Below are positions 43,176 to 54,016 of a stretch of DNA of 64,000 nt, in pieces. Source of the DNA: Pogostemon cablin (taxonomy: Eukaryota > Streptophyta > Magnoliopsida > Lamiales > Lamiaceae); the NCBI GenBank assembly GCA_023678885.1, contig CM042985.1, forward strand, positions 15,416,465-15,480,464, read 5' to 3'. A model generated the notes under the pieces. It was not told the origin of the DNA, did not search any database, and worked only from the letters and a program-made list of their open reading frames with translations. A program made the position numbers and the translations under genes. Position 1 is the first letter of the stretch. Every line of letters begins with the position of its first letter.

Positions 43176-44865
43176 TGATTGGTATCATTTTTACCTAAAT
43201 TTTAGTATCTTTATTATGTATTTTTGTGTTTTTTTATTCATTTTATATATCATTTGGTGATGTTATATGAAGATATGGAGATGTGTGCTTTGAAATGATA
43301 AATGTGTGATTTTCATGATTAAGGACCTTAAATTGTGCTACATTTGTGAATATTTAGAGAATTGGTAAATTGGTGTAATTTGTGTAATTTTCAAGTAAAA
43401 ATAGATTCTAGACACGATAAGGAAGATGTGGAAAAAAAGGGAGCTCAATTTGGAGTTGAAATAGGGGAGAACGACCAAAGCAAAGCTGAAAAACACACGT
43501 CCAACTTGTGTAATTTTTCTGTATTTGTGTGGAGCTCAAAACTGGATGTGTGATACATGGTTTAAAAGCCATGGAATAGAGGATCACATGAGCGCAAGAA
43601 TCACTCGAATTGGAGATCGGATGTGAAAGTTATGCACGAAACGGTGAGATTGCGCAGCACGCGATGCACTACACGGCCCGTGTACCGAACACGGCCTTGT
43701 AAGGGGTGGCCGTGTTCCAACACCAGAAAACGCTATATGGCCACTCCCATGGCCGTGTTCCGCTCACAGCCCGTGTTCTGATAAAAGTTAGTTTTATGAT
43801 TTCCACACGTTCTAGAAGCTTCCATGGGGGTATAAATACATGTTTTGACCACAAAATTCGAGAGGAATCATTTGGGATCAACTTTCACACACATTCATCT
43901 CCATCTCTTCCACCCTTCACTTCATCCATCCAATCCACTTGATCTTCTCAAATCCATCCATAAATTCATCCATCCACCAATCTAAGAAGAGAAATTCATC
44001 ATTGATTGAAGATTTTAGCATGATCAAAGGGGAGGAAGTTCACCATCAAAGGGGAGCCAACTTACCTTTATTTTGTTATTTTCTTCATTATTTGGTTCAA
44101 TTGGAGCAAGCTATGGAATGTATTGATTCTATTATGATTTTTAGTGGCTAGTCCTCATGTGAGGCTAGCAATATGATTGGTTAGGTATTATGTAGATTTT
44201 GCACACCACATGTTTGATGAATTGATTGTTATGAATATTTTCTATCATGAATGCTTATTCTCATTTTATGTATGATTTGTGTGGTTAAATTTTCTACTCA
44301 TAGTGTTAAGATGGTCATTCTAATATTATGCTTAGTGGTTTAATTGAATCGTTGATTGCATGAGATGACTTAGTTAGTATGAGGAGAGGTAAGTCATACC
44401 CTTCAAGTGCTTAGAACCTCATGATAGAACATTAGTGATGAACTAGTGAGGGGAACCCAACTTATGATCATAGTACATTTATGGGAATTGAGAGTAAGAA
44501 TAATCATAGGAGATTTAAACTTGTAAAAGAGTTGAGAACCTAATCACCTTGGCCATAGGGATTAGGGGTACAAACGTGATTGCCCTTAATATCATAACAT
44601 GAAAACCATCAATGCATGTGTGTGTGTGTGTCTATATATACCTTACCATGAATGTTGCTTGCTTTGCATACTTCTTAGATTATTCACCTTCATCCATTTT
44701 CCATCACATTTGTACATGTTCTATCTTTAATTGCTTTTCTAGTTGTTAGTTGTAGTTAAATCAACCCTCCTTCTTTGATTAGTTCTACTAGAGTGAAACA
44801 TCTTTCAAATATGGCTACCCACTTTCGCCCTTGGGTTCAATATTTCTAAATTTTATACTTGGTCA
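43176..44865 (+). mobile_element. Solo LTR, Athila-type family (L1)
   Basis: It runs from TGATTGGTATCATTTTTACC to CTTGGTCA, aligning with 62777 onward and, inverted, 55616-57260. No primer site follows and no purine tract precedes, so it is solo. I see no matching target duplication (TAATG versus CTACG), implying age or a rearranged border. It has the family's palindrome array (43658-43776), TTCTAGAAGCTTCC, and TATA at 43831. A TG microsatellite lies at about 44614. Confidence 0.8.
43810..43838 (+). promoter_or_regulatory. L1 core promoter: three-unit HSE-like array and TATA
   Basis: TTC, GAA and TTC units with 2-base spacers at 43810-43822 are followed 8 bases later by TATAAATA (43831-43838). 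Confidence 0.5.
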
Positions 44866-46678
44866 CTACGGTCAACTACACGATAGAGTACACTTGCTTT
44901 TATCAATTACCAAAATTGAAACAAAGTTCACACTGACCCACACTTGTGTTTGTCAATGAATAGAGTAGCGAGATTCAATTAAAGTCTTTATATAATCAAC
45001 CAATTACATTTTAAAGTTCAATACAAACAAATCAAAATAATAAAAATTTAGAGTGGTGCGGTAGATGTCTGAACCCAAAACCTCCTAATAATTAATAAAC
45101 TAATCAAATTTTACCACCTCATACATTTTGAAAAGTTATAAATTGTGGAATGATAAAATAATGACACCTCACACTTTGCAACATTAAAATAGGAAAGTTA
45201 TTTTGTTTTAATATATAAGAATATTTTAGAGTTTATTAAGAGATACAAACCACTCTCGGAATTTAGTATTGGCCGTAAAAATGAAATATAATTTCTAAAG
45301 AGTCAAAGAGTCAAAAGACCCCTCATTATCTTCACTTCTAACTTCTCTTCCCTTATTCCTCTTTGGTTTTAGAAAAAAAAAATGAAAACTAAAATGGGAA
45401 TCTATGGCTTGCTATCAAACCTCCGATTTGATAAGGATATGGCATGCTATCAAGATATGGATAGATCAAATTATTTAGAATTTTACACAATGCGCTGTAT
45501 ATGGGTATAAATTTTCACAATGTTATTGTTATTTAATTTAATAATGCTATTTTTAATATTATTTTTTAATATGATATTTAGAATTTGAATTAATATAAAC
45601 AATTTTTTTTCTTGAATCGTATTCTTTGAAACTTAAGTCATAGTATTATTTTGCATATAATCATAACTGATTATAGAATTTCAAGAAATATACTTATTAT
45701 AGAAAATCTATATTTATGTTAGAAAAATTGTAACTCTTATCTTTTTAAATATCCATCACCCATACATGCATGTCTCGTTTAAAAATTTCAGTTTGAAATT
45801 TATTCTCTTCCCAAATTATTTTGCCGCAAGTTATTTGTACTTATTTAATACTAATTTATTTTATGTATATTTATATTTTTTTAGTGATTTAATTAAAATT
45901 TAAAATAAAAAATTATACAATTATAAACAAAATATAAAATAAAAATCAGTAGAGAAGTTTATATATAAACTCAATATGATTTAAATAAGTTTGTATTAAT
46001 ATTATCTCATAATTTAAGGAACTAAATATTTTTATAAAGATTTTTAAATTTCAAGCATGTTTTTTATAAGATTAATTATTAGTAATTAACTTGTTTTAGC
46101 TATTAAATTATACAAATCACGTTTTTAATTTTAAAAAATAATAATAAATAAATAATTAAATATAGTTATGCAGAATTATTCACTTTATTTTATAATTTAT
46201 TATAGTAAGTATTTTAAGTTTCATACATATAACTTAGAAAAATAGCAAACTTTTGTTGAATTATTAAAACATTAATTTTATACTTGGTACGGAATATAAG
46301 CATTGTAACGTTAGTTAGTCATAATTTTTTTGCTTAAATTTGAAAAGAATGACGTCTGAACTGTATCTTATCTTAGGAAAAATTACTTGAAAGTTCTTTT
46401 TGCAATTTTATACGCATTTCCCATCCTGAGAATTTTTTAATATGTCTTCATTTCTTCTCGTGCAAAGCATTGGGAAACATTGGGAGTCTTCATCATTTTT
46501 ATTTTATATAAATTTTATAATTCTATTGATTAAATTATTATTTTAAATAATATTATAATATTACTTATTAAATATGAAATAAATATAATATAGTTCTTTT
46601 AAATAAATATGAAAAAACATACAACTTTTAATTAAATATATAAATTATACTTGATCTATGTTGTGTACAATAAGAAAT
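44866..46678. other. AT-rich intergenic DNA
   Basis: No frame of note. Composition and short motifs (TTTAAAATAAAAAAT, ATTATTTTTAATAT, TATTTGTACTTATTTAATACT) match the AT-rich block at 37400-39000, suggesting two diverged copies of one unclassified repeat. Confidence 0.55.
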
Positions 46679-46840
46679 ACTCCCTTCGTCCCGTAAATGT
46701 TTAAACATTTACTGTTCCATGTTGTTTAAGAAAAAATATTTTTTGACAAATTGTATTGACTTTTAAGGGTATTATAGTATTTTTATGTAATAAATACTTA
46801 AAGTGTAAAGTAATGTTATGAGTGTTGATGGGAGTGTAAA
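46679..46840. mobile_element. Stowaway-like MITE relic
   Basis: TACTCCCTTCGTCCCGTAAATG at the left edge fits the plant Stowaway (Tc1/mariner) terminal consensus CTCCCTCCGTCCC, next to a TA. The right end has only GGGAGTGTA, a poor inverted match, so the element is decayed or truncated. Confidence 0.45.
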
Positions 46841-46849
46841 TTCACATAT

Positions 46850-47306
46850 TTTGGGCTCTGATTTGTGTGGAAATGGAGTACGATTGAGTCTTTTATTAAG
46901 ACAAATCGGAATGTTTATGGAAAACCCACGAATCAGAGGCTATTAGGGCTTTTTGAGCATATTTGTATAGGAAAACATGTCTTAAGGGCTCAAAATTTGA
47001 AGTCACAATTTTCGAGGCGATTTTTGAAGGTTCTTCGACCAAGATGGAGTTGTTCGACCAGCATAACTCTTGTTGAATAGGAAGAGCAAGTCGAGCAAGA
47101 TATGTAAAAACGTCCAGGAGCGTTGCTCGACCAAATGTGGCCATTCGGCGAGGATCACCTTCGTCGAACGGAGGAGGCAAGTCGAACGAAATGTGTAGAA
47201 TCATTCAGAGAGCTTGTTCGACTACCGTTCGACTTAGAGGTTGTTCTTAGTCGCATTTCTATTAAAATATTTTTAGAGTAAGAGACTCAATCGTCGAGTA
47301 CACGTG
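46850..47306 (+). mobile_element. Fragment of Athila-type internal/LTR sequence with TCGAGC motifs
   Basis: ACCAAGATGGAGTTGTTCGACCAG and repeated GTCGAGCAAG/GTCGAACG motifs match the inter-domain segment of element A (32580-32720). No coding frame. It abuts the TR-GAG element's left duplication GTGAC. Confidence 0.5.
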
Positions 47307-47540
47307 TGACTGATGAGTGATATTTTCACCTAGATTTTAGTATCTTTTTATGTGAGTTTTCGTATATTTTTATCCGTATTTGTGTTCTATTTGGTTGTGT
47401 TTTGTGTTTTTATTGAAATGTGTGTGAATGAGCTTAAACCTAGATATGATAAGGAAGATGTAGGAAAAAGCGGATCTCAATTTGGAGTTGAAACGAGGGA
47501 GAACGAGCCAAAACAGTGAAGAAATACAGGAGCCAGCACC

Positions 47541-47752
47541 AACACGGGCCGTGTAGCCAACACGGCCCTGTAAGCGATGGCCGTGCGGCGACACCTATTC
47601 ATTCAACATGGGCACCTTAAGGCCGTGTCCAGTCGCACGAGTCGTGTTGGCAGCACGAGCTGTGTCATCAATACGGCCCTGTAAGAAAAGGCCGTGCGGG
47701 AGCATCAGTTCACACGACACGGCCACCTTATGGCCGTGTGGCAGAGCACGAC
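47541..47752 (+). repeat. ACACGG-type palindrome array in L2
   Basis: Perfect ACACGGGCCGTGT lies at 47542-47554. A 9-bp inverted repeat ACACGGCCA/TGGCCGTGT with a 5-base loop lies at 47717-47739, with further half-sites between. The same array is in L3 (54272-54482), with some CpGs changed. Confidence 0.8.
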
Positions 47753-47789
47753 TCTTGCTGTGTAAAATCCTGGAAAAAAATCAGAATCC

Positions 47790-47818
47790 TTCTAGAAGCC
47801 TCCCAAGGGGTATAAATA
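47790..47818 (+). promoter_or_regulatory. L2 core promoter
   Basis: TTC and GAA units (TTCTAGAA) plus a mismatched third unit (CTC) at 47790-47802, then TATAAATA at 47811-47818. It is preceded by the ACACGGGCCGTGT-type array. Confidence 0.5.
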
Positions 47819-48889
47819 CCCAATACTTCAATATGTGAGAGGAGATCCGAATTCCAACCCTTCTACACACACATCACACACAATTCTCTCCATTTTTCAC
47901 CTTCATCTTCATCCATTCACCATCCTTTGGATCTACAATCATCCAACCATCAAAATCATCATCCAATTGAAGAAAAGAAGCAAGGAAGAGAGGAAGATAA
48001 CAAGGGAAGGAAGAAAATCACCATTGAAGTGACATCAAGGGAGTTTCCATTCATTTCTTGTATTAAACCTCATAGTTTCATTATGTTTTGTAAGGATCTT
48101 AATGTTTATGTTCATTTCCTTCTTAATATGGTAGGCTAATCTCCCTTGTGAGATTAGCAACATGATAGTTGTTGGATAATTTTGGGGATTTGTGTATTTG
48201 AATTCATATGTTGATTGGATCTATAATTTTCTATCATTGATTATTAATTGCTTGATTTGTATTGATGATTTGTGTGTTTAGTTGTTCTAAATATGTGATT
48301 AGATTGAGAAATCAATTATATGCTTAGAATAATTGAGTGAATCATTTAATCAAATACTTCATGTGCATTATAGATTGTGAAGAGATTGAGAAGTCCTTCA
48401 TAGTTTAGAACCCTTTGGTAGGATATGTGATTGGTTTGATCGAGCGATTGATTAATTGTGTGAAGGGACTCTCATTTAAGCTTAGTACCTAGTTGGAATT
48501 GTTTAAGTGAGAACCAATCCATTGAGCTATTTGATATTCATATCCTATCCATCTCGAGAGGGAGTTTAGGTGATCTTAGTGTTGGCCCTTAGTCTTCAAT
48601 CCATGATGCATATGAATTTGATACATAATTCCTAGAATTTCCACTTCTTAATTGTTGTTAATCTCACTTTTAATCAATTTGGTAAACCACTTTCCATCCA
48701 TCCATCTTGTTGATTGATCATTACTTGCTTTGATCACTTGTCATTTAATTATTTGCAACCAATCCTATTGATGATTCGTCTCTATAAAATTACAACAAAC
48801 GTGAGATCGCTTAAGCACTAGTGCCTACCTCCCTTGGGTTCGATAATTTCTTGAATTGGTCATTACCCACTATATTATGGCTAATCAAA

Positions 48890-48907
48890 TGGCACCGTTG
48901 CCGGAGA
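48890..48907 (+). other. TR-GAG primer binding site
   Basis: TGGCACCGTTGCCGGAGA lies 2 bases after the LTR. It fits the Athila-type tRNA-Asp site (TGGCGCCGTTGCCGGGGA) with two changes. Confidence 0.85.
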
Positions 48908-49042
48908 GGCAACGGTTGCTAGTAGCTTGACGAAGGATCATTTTGAGTAATCTTAATAGAGACATTTTTTTTATTATTTTATTTGTTTACTTGTATTTGC
49001 TTTGTGAAACTTTGTTCTAACTTCTTTCATATTTGAAGGTAT

Positions 49043-50149
49043 ATGCAAACAAGATCCAAGGGGAAACAAGTAGAACCTATTGATTTGGAGATTGAGCATA
49101 CTTTGAGGAGAAGGAGAAGGAAGAACAAAACCAAAAATAGTAATTTAATGGAGAACTTTCAAGAGGATAATCGCGTGGAGATAGAGCATGATGGGGAAGG
49201 AGGACACAATATGAACGTGCATGACAACGCACCTCAATTCAATGCAAATCTTCCTCAACAAGCCTATCAAAATCATGGAGCTATGAACAACCAAGCTTTT
49301 CTTCAACAAATGGTGCAACAAGTTCTAAGGCAACAAGGCTTTCAACAAGCTTATGCTCCTCCACAACAAGCTTATGTGCCACCACCTCCACCTCCGGTGC
49401 AACATGGAATGCAAAATGATCAAAGGGTGATCCGGGATTTCTTCATGCCGAGGACAATGCCACAAATGATGGGACCACCAATTCATGCCAACAACTTTGA
49501 ATTTAAAATGGGTTTGATTTCATTGGTGAGAGAGCAACAATTTAGTGGAACCCCGAATGAAGATCCTAATGCTCATCTAGCCCAATTTGTGGAGATTGCC
49601 AACACCGTGAAGATGAATGGGGTGAGTGAAGATTGTATCAAGATGAGGTTGTTTCCGTTTTCTTTGAGGGATAGAGCTCGAACATGGCTCTCCACTATTA
49701 CACCGGGTATGTGCAACACTTGGGACGAGCAAGCACAAATGTTTTTGAACAAATATTTTCCACCTTCAAAGACGCTTCAAATGAAGAGCTTGATCACTCA
49801 ATTCAAGCAAATGCCTCAAGAGAGCTTTTATGAAGCGTGGGAAAGGTTCAAGGAAATGCTACGCAAGTGTCCACAACATGGTTTCCCGGAGAATCAACAA
49901 GTTGGATTTTTCTATCAAGGACTTGTGAATGGACAAAAAGTGCTTGTTGATGCTTCGGCGGGTGGATCCGTACTTGGAGTGACTCCGGAAAGGGCCATAA
50001 AATTTTTTGAAGAGATTGCTACAAATGTGTACCAATGGCCATCGGAGAGGGTAAGTGGATGCTATGGATTTGAAAGTTTTGATCAAGGGCAACACTCGAG
50101 TGTGAAGAGTGTGAATGATGAAGCACAAGTGCAAGCATGGAAAAGATAG
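49043..50149 (+). CDS. TR-GAG gag protein
   Basis: 368 codons from ATG 49043, about 150 bases after the primer site. Residues 1-35 are basic (LRRRRRKNKTK). 61-125 are Gln/Pro-rich. The gag capsid domain is ~165-295 with FSGTPNEDPNAHLAQFVEI, FPFSLRDRARTWL, FLNKYFPPSKT and ESFYEAWERFKEMLRKCP, the Athila order. WPSERVSG is at ~332. It makes the particle shell that packages element RNA. The frame ends 13 bases inside the next frame, and the C-terminal gag region (coiled coil, Gln-rich part) is read only from there. The natural protein is therefore probably split by a one-base change. Confidence 0.9.
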   Translation: MQTRSKGKQVEPIDLEIEHTLRRRRRKNKTKNSNLMENFQEDNRVEIEHDGEGGHNMNVHDNAPQFNANLPQQAYQNHGAMNNQAFLQQMVQQVLRQQGFQQAYAPPQQAYVPPPPPPVQHGMQNDQRVIRDFFMPRTMPQMMGPPIHANNFEFKMGLISLVREQQFSGTPNEDPNAHLAQFVEIANTVKMNGVSEDCIKMRLFPFSLRDRARTWLSTITPGMCNTWDEQAQMFLNKYFPPSKTLQMKSLITQFKQMPQESFYEAWERFKEMLRKCPQHGFPENQQVGFFYQGLVNGQKVLVDASAGGSVLGVTPERAIKFFEEIATNVYQWPSERVSGCYGFESFDQGQHSSVKSVNDEAQVQAWKR

Positions 50150-51885
50150 TGGCGGAGGTCATGAAGCAAATAAGCTTGAATCAAATTGTGAACAATCAAG
50201 GAGCGAATATGGTTGAGGGGCTACAAAGTGAGCAAGGTGTGCTTCCTCCAAATGTTGTGAATGGTGAACAATGGGCCAACTCTATGCCACGTGTTGAGGA
50301 TGTGTCGTACATGCAAGGAAGAAACTACCAAGGGAATAACCAAAATAATTTCCAAGGCAGTTTCAACCAAAGTCAAGGAAACTATCCACCAAGGCAAGGG
50401 GGCTTTAATGGTCAAAGTAGTGGAAGCTCATACCCACAACAACAAAGGCAAAGCAACTTCTCTTACTCTAATCCGAGCAATGCGGTTGCGTATCCTCCGG
50501 GATATCAACCGGGGGCTAAGGCACCGAACAATGAGGGAAGAGCATCAATCGATGAGCTACTTGAACAATTGATTGCATCAAACAAAGCTAGAGAAGTATC
50601 GGAAAAAGCTAGAGATGAAGCTAATGAAAGAAGATTCAAAGCTATTGAGGAAAATAATGAAAGAAGATTAAAAGCTATTGAGGAAAATAGTGATAGAAGA
50701 TACAAAGCTTTGGAGTACAATGTTGGACAAATGGCAAGTTCATTGAGTGCTCAACAAAAAGGAAAGATTCCGGCTACAACCGAGGTTAATCCGAAAGCTC
50801 AATGTTTATTTGTTGAAATGGAAGAGGAAAGAAATGTTGAAGAAGGGTTGGTGGAAAGTAAGGTTGTTGAAGAAATGAAAGAAGAGCAAAAGCCTAAATG
50901 GATACCTAAGTGGAAAAGGGTGCAAGAGGAAAAGAAAGTGGAGGAGAAGGTGAAAGAAGAGGAGTACAAGCGTGACTATTGGGGTATTCCGATCACTCCA
51001 TTCCCTATTCCCTATCCACAAATGTTTGTAAAGGAGGAGAAGAAAAAGGAGTTTGAGGAATTTGTGAAGTCGCTCAAGAAGAAGTATGAGGAGAAAAAGA
51101 AAGAGGAGCAACCCGAAACAAGTGAGTCGATGCTAAAAGAGGGGCCTACGAAGGTTGGTGATCCGGGAAAGTTCATAATCCCTTGTGATTTTGAAGGAAA
51201 AAGCACACTTGATGCATTGTGTGACTTGGGGGCAAGTGTCAACGTGATGTCTCATGCCACGTTTAAAGACCTTGAAATTGGAGAGCTAAAACCAACAACA
51301 ATCCGTCTTGAAGTAGTAAATGGCGAGGTTGTGAAGCCACTTGGGATTGTTGAAGACGTTGAGGTCAAAGTGAAGGGGTTAGCATTTCCGGTTGATTTCA
51401 TGGTTTTGGAAGTGAAAGCGGACCCTAAAGTTCCACTTATTTTGGGAAGACCGTTTCTAGCCACCGGGAGAGCAAAGATTGATGTTGGGAGAGAAGAGCT
51501 TTCTTTGAGCTCAAATGGAGAGAATGTCACATTCTTGTGCAAGAAAGATAAAGGGATCAAGCCTCATCATACAAGGCCTCCGGATGATTTCGATGATCAT
51601 GATTCTCTTCTCTTTGACAATTTAAATTCATTTCTTCATGATTATATGAAATTGTCAAATGCTAATTTGTCTTCTTGTGATGTTAATAGGATGAAAACAT
51701 CGGAGCTCAATTGGAAACTTGACAAAGGAGAAAGAGGAAGTCCACTAGAATCACTTCTCAATGACGATTTGATGCTTGTAAGCAAGAATGGTAAGGTTGA
51801 GCTAGTGGACAAGAAGAAGACCAAGCTAATGTTCAAAGTGAGGATGCGAGGAGAAAGTGGGATGGACCATTCGTTGGTCCAATGA
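50137..51885 (+). CDS. TR-GAG gag C-terminus plus aspartic protease
   Basis: 582 codons. Residues 1-130 are Asn/Gln/Gly-rich (gag linker). 160-195 carry three 12-residue units of the type ERRxKAIEENx, a charged coiled coil. 225-330 are Lys/Glu-rich with KPKWIPKWKR. Aspartic protease is ~345-465 with ALCDLGASVNVM (Asp363) and LILGRPFLATGRAKIDV. The tail has SELNWKLDK and FKVRMRGESG. The Athila active site reads DLGA rather than DTGA. The start ATG overlaps the end of the gag frame by 13 bases; upstream continuity of the capsid frame suggests a frameshift rather than a real start. No RT follows. Confidence 0.88.
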   Translation: MEKIVAEVMKQISLNQIVNNQGANMVEGLQSEQGVLPPNVVNGEQWANSMPRVEDVSYMQGRNYQGNNQNNFQGSFNQSQGNYPPRQGGFNGQSSGSSYPQQQRQSNFSYSNPSNAVAYPPGYQPGAKAPNNEGRASIDELLEQLIASNKAREVSEKARDEANERRFKAIEENNERRLKAIEENSDRRYKALEYNVGQMASSLSAQQKGKIPATTEVNPKAQCLFVEMEEERNVEEGLVESKVVEEMKEEQKPKWIPKWKRVQEEKKVEEKVKEEEYKRDYWGIPITPFPIPYPQMFVKEEKKKEFEEFVKSLKKKYEEKKKEEQPETSESMLKEGPTKVGDPGKFIIPCDFEGKSTLDALCDLGASVNVMSHATFKDLEIGELKPTTIRLEVVNGEVVKPLGIVEDVEVKVKGLAFPVDFMVLEVKADPKVPLILGRPFLATGRAKIDVGREELSLSSNGENVTFLCKKDKGIKPHHTRPPDDFDDHDSLLFDNLNSFLHDYMKLSNANLSSCDVNRMKTSELNWKLDKGERGSPLESLLNDDLMLVSKNGKVELVDKKKTKLMFKVRMRGESGMDHSLVQ

Positions 51886-54016
51886 TCGTGAAATTCCATC
51901 TGGCTTGAAGATGTTAAACTTAGCGCTAAATGGGAGGCAACCCATTCTTTTGTTATTTTGATGCTTTTTGTTGATTTTGGTCTTGTAGGTGGATTGTGCT
52001 TGTGAGAAAAATGCATGTTGAAGAAAGGAGAAGTGCTTCATGGATTTGACTAAAAATGTCACCATTTGTTGTAAACTTAATTCTCGACTCTTGTATCGAG
52101 TCAAGTTTGGGGGGAAAGTGCATGGTGAACATAGCTTGAGTCGTGTGGATGCGTTTACTTCTCCACAAGAAGATCATCAATGGAAACTACAAGGGTAAGT
52201 CCCACCACTTTTTGCAAACTTAATTCTCACCTCTTAGTTCGATTTAAGTTTGGGGGGAGAGTGCGTGGTGTGACTCACCACTTAAGTGTGTTTGATATGA
52301 TGATATATTGATGATGAAAGGTCTTCTTGTAAAATTCACCCAAATTTTAAAATTTTCTCATGAGTTTGGTTGGATTTTGGTATGATTGGTTGTGTTGAAG
52401 TGCATGTGAATCCATATTTTTAAGGCAATTGTTGAGCTAATGGTGTTGTATGAGTTTTGAGTATGAATGAAGGGTATTGGAAGCATAAATGGAGCTTGGA
52501 GCGAACGCTTTCCTTACCAAATGCCTATTGAGGGAGTACTCTACACCTTATCACTTTTAGTTGCTTGACATAATTTGATTTGGATTGATGTGATTTGCAT
52601 GCTACTTCATTTGTTATGTTTTTGGGAGGTGTCCTTTTCAATAATGTTGGTATGATTGTGAGCTTACATTGTTATGGATGAGTTGAATACGTGCTTCATT
52701 GTTTAATGATGGTGATTTTTGTTTTTGCATGTTATGTATTTTTGTTTTGTTTCTTGTTTGTTGAGTCTTTATTTTATGTTTTGTGTGTTTTCTTATTTTT
52801 GTCTTGGTATGTTTGGTGGTTTGTTTTGGGATGTTGTGAGTCATTTTTGAATATGAGTGATGATATGTTGTAGTGATAAGTGATGACAAGTTATGATTAA
52901 GAATCTCTACACTTTCGAATTGTGACATGTTTTACTTAACTTGTTCAATTTTGAGATGAATATGGTGCAATAAGTTTTTTAAGGTCTGAGCACAAGCTTG
53001 TGAGCATTTGAGCCTCAACCGTGCATACATGATTTTTTTTCTTCATGAGTGAATTGGTTGTGTTTGATAAGTTAGAACTTGCTCAAGGACTATAGGAACG
53101 AGCCCGATTAGTGGAGATTAGTGACATGATCTAAGGCCATCCTTGTTATTATAGTCATTACCATATATTTCCCTACCATGAACATCATCCCTAGTCAACC
53201 ACTTTGAGCCTTAAAGCCTATTTATTGTGATATAAGCACATTACAAGCCATGATTACCCACTTAAGCCTTACATATATACCATTTGTGTGGGTGATTGAG
53301 GAGATGGTAACTAGAAAGGTTTGATAAGGAAGAAAAAGAAAAAAGAAAATGGTAAACAAGCAAGAAAAAGGATGAAAAAGAGCACAAGAAAGAATGGACA
53401 TGCAACCTCAAAATAAGAAAATGAGCAAAGCAATAACAATATGCTCAAGTACTTAAAAATTCAAAGAAGGAAGCATGCATTAAAAGAAGTTCAAAATCTA
53501 AGGAAAGTTGATGATTAGTGCTTGTGATTACCAAAGTTGAGAAAGGAAGAAAGAAAAGTGGAGAAGTTGAGGAAGTTGATCATCTCTTCGATTACTTACA
53601 CTTGTTAGTCACTATTATCCATACTCTTCCTACCTTACCAAAGACCCTATCATTACATCCAAATTAAAGACCTTTTTGATCATTAATTTAAACTTTGGTG
53701 GTTTGTGAATGTAGTCCACGAGCAAGCTTATAGCGAGTCGAGCCAATCGATTGATGAGTGTTGTTTTACCCTACTTTAAAGAGTGTTGAGTGAAATTGAT
53801 ATCTATGTGAGGCTTGGACTAAAAAGGGACTGTATTACACTATCATTCTCTTTAGATTGAACTTGTTAATTCTTCATGTCATGAATCTAATGTTGTAGGA
53901 TGACTTAGCATAAATTGTGATTCTTATTATTATTGATGTATTGTTACTTATGTTCGTTTAGTCTTTTCCTAGGTGAAAATCACTCTCCTTGGTTTATCAT
54001 TTTAAGTTTGGGGGTG
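51886..54016 (+). other. TR-GAG 3' non-coding region with three purine tracts
   Basis: It starts with a GCGCTAAATGGGAGGCAACC motif typical of Athila relatives. AAGTTTGGGGG tracts stand at 52103, 52246 and 54004; only the last abuts the LTR and should be the active polypurine tract. The first two are in a ~45-bp duplication (AAACTTAATTCTC). An A/G-rich stretch runs from 53330 to 53560. It takes the place of pol, and no long frame is present. Confidence 0.75.

Larger units (their letters stand above)
47311..48887 (+). repeat. TR-GAG 5' LTR (L2)
   Basis: 1577 bp from TGATGAGTGATATTTTCACC to TATGGCTAATCA. Palindrome array 47541-47752, TTCTAGAAG at 47790 and TATA at 47811. The 65-76-residue ORFs inside are repeated in L3 only because the LTRs are copies. 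Confidence 0.93.

Noticed and set aside
43176..44865. Possibility that L1 is the 5' LTR of a complete element
   Set aside because: No primer site after 44865, no gag, and the next 2 kb is AT-rich DNA; a solo LTR fits better.
47835..48139. Two ORFs of 65 and 70 residues, duplicated at 54566-54870
   Set aside because: They are in the LTR leader of L2 and L3; the translation is LTR sequence and the duplication is the LTR pair.
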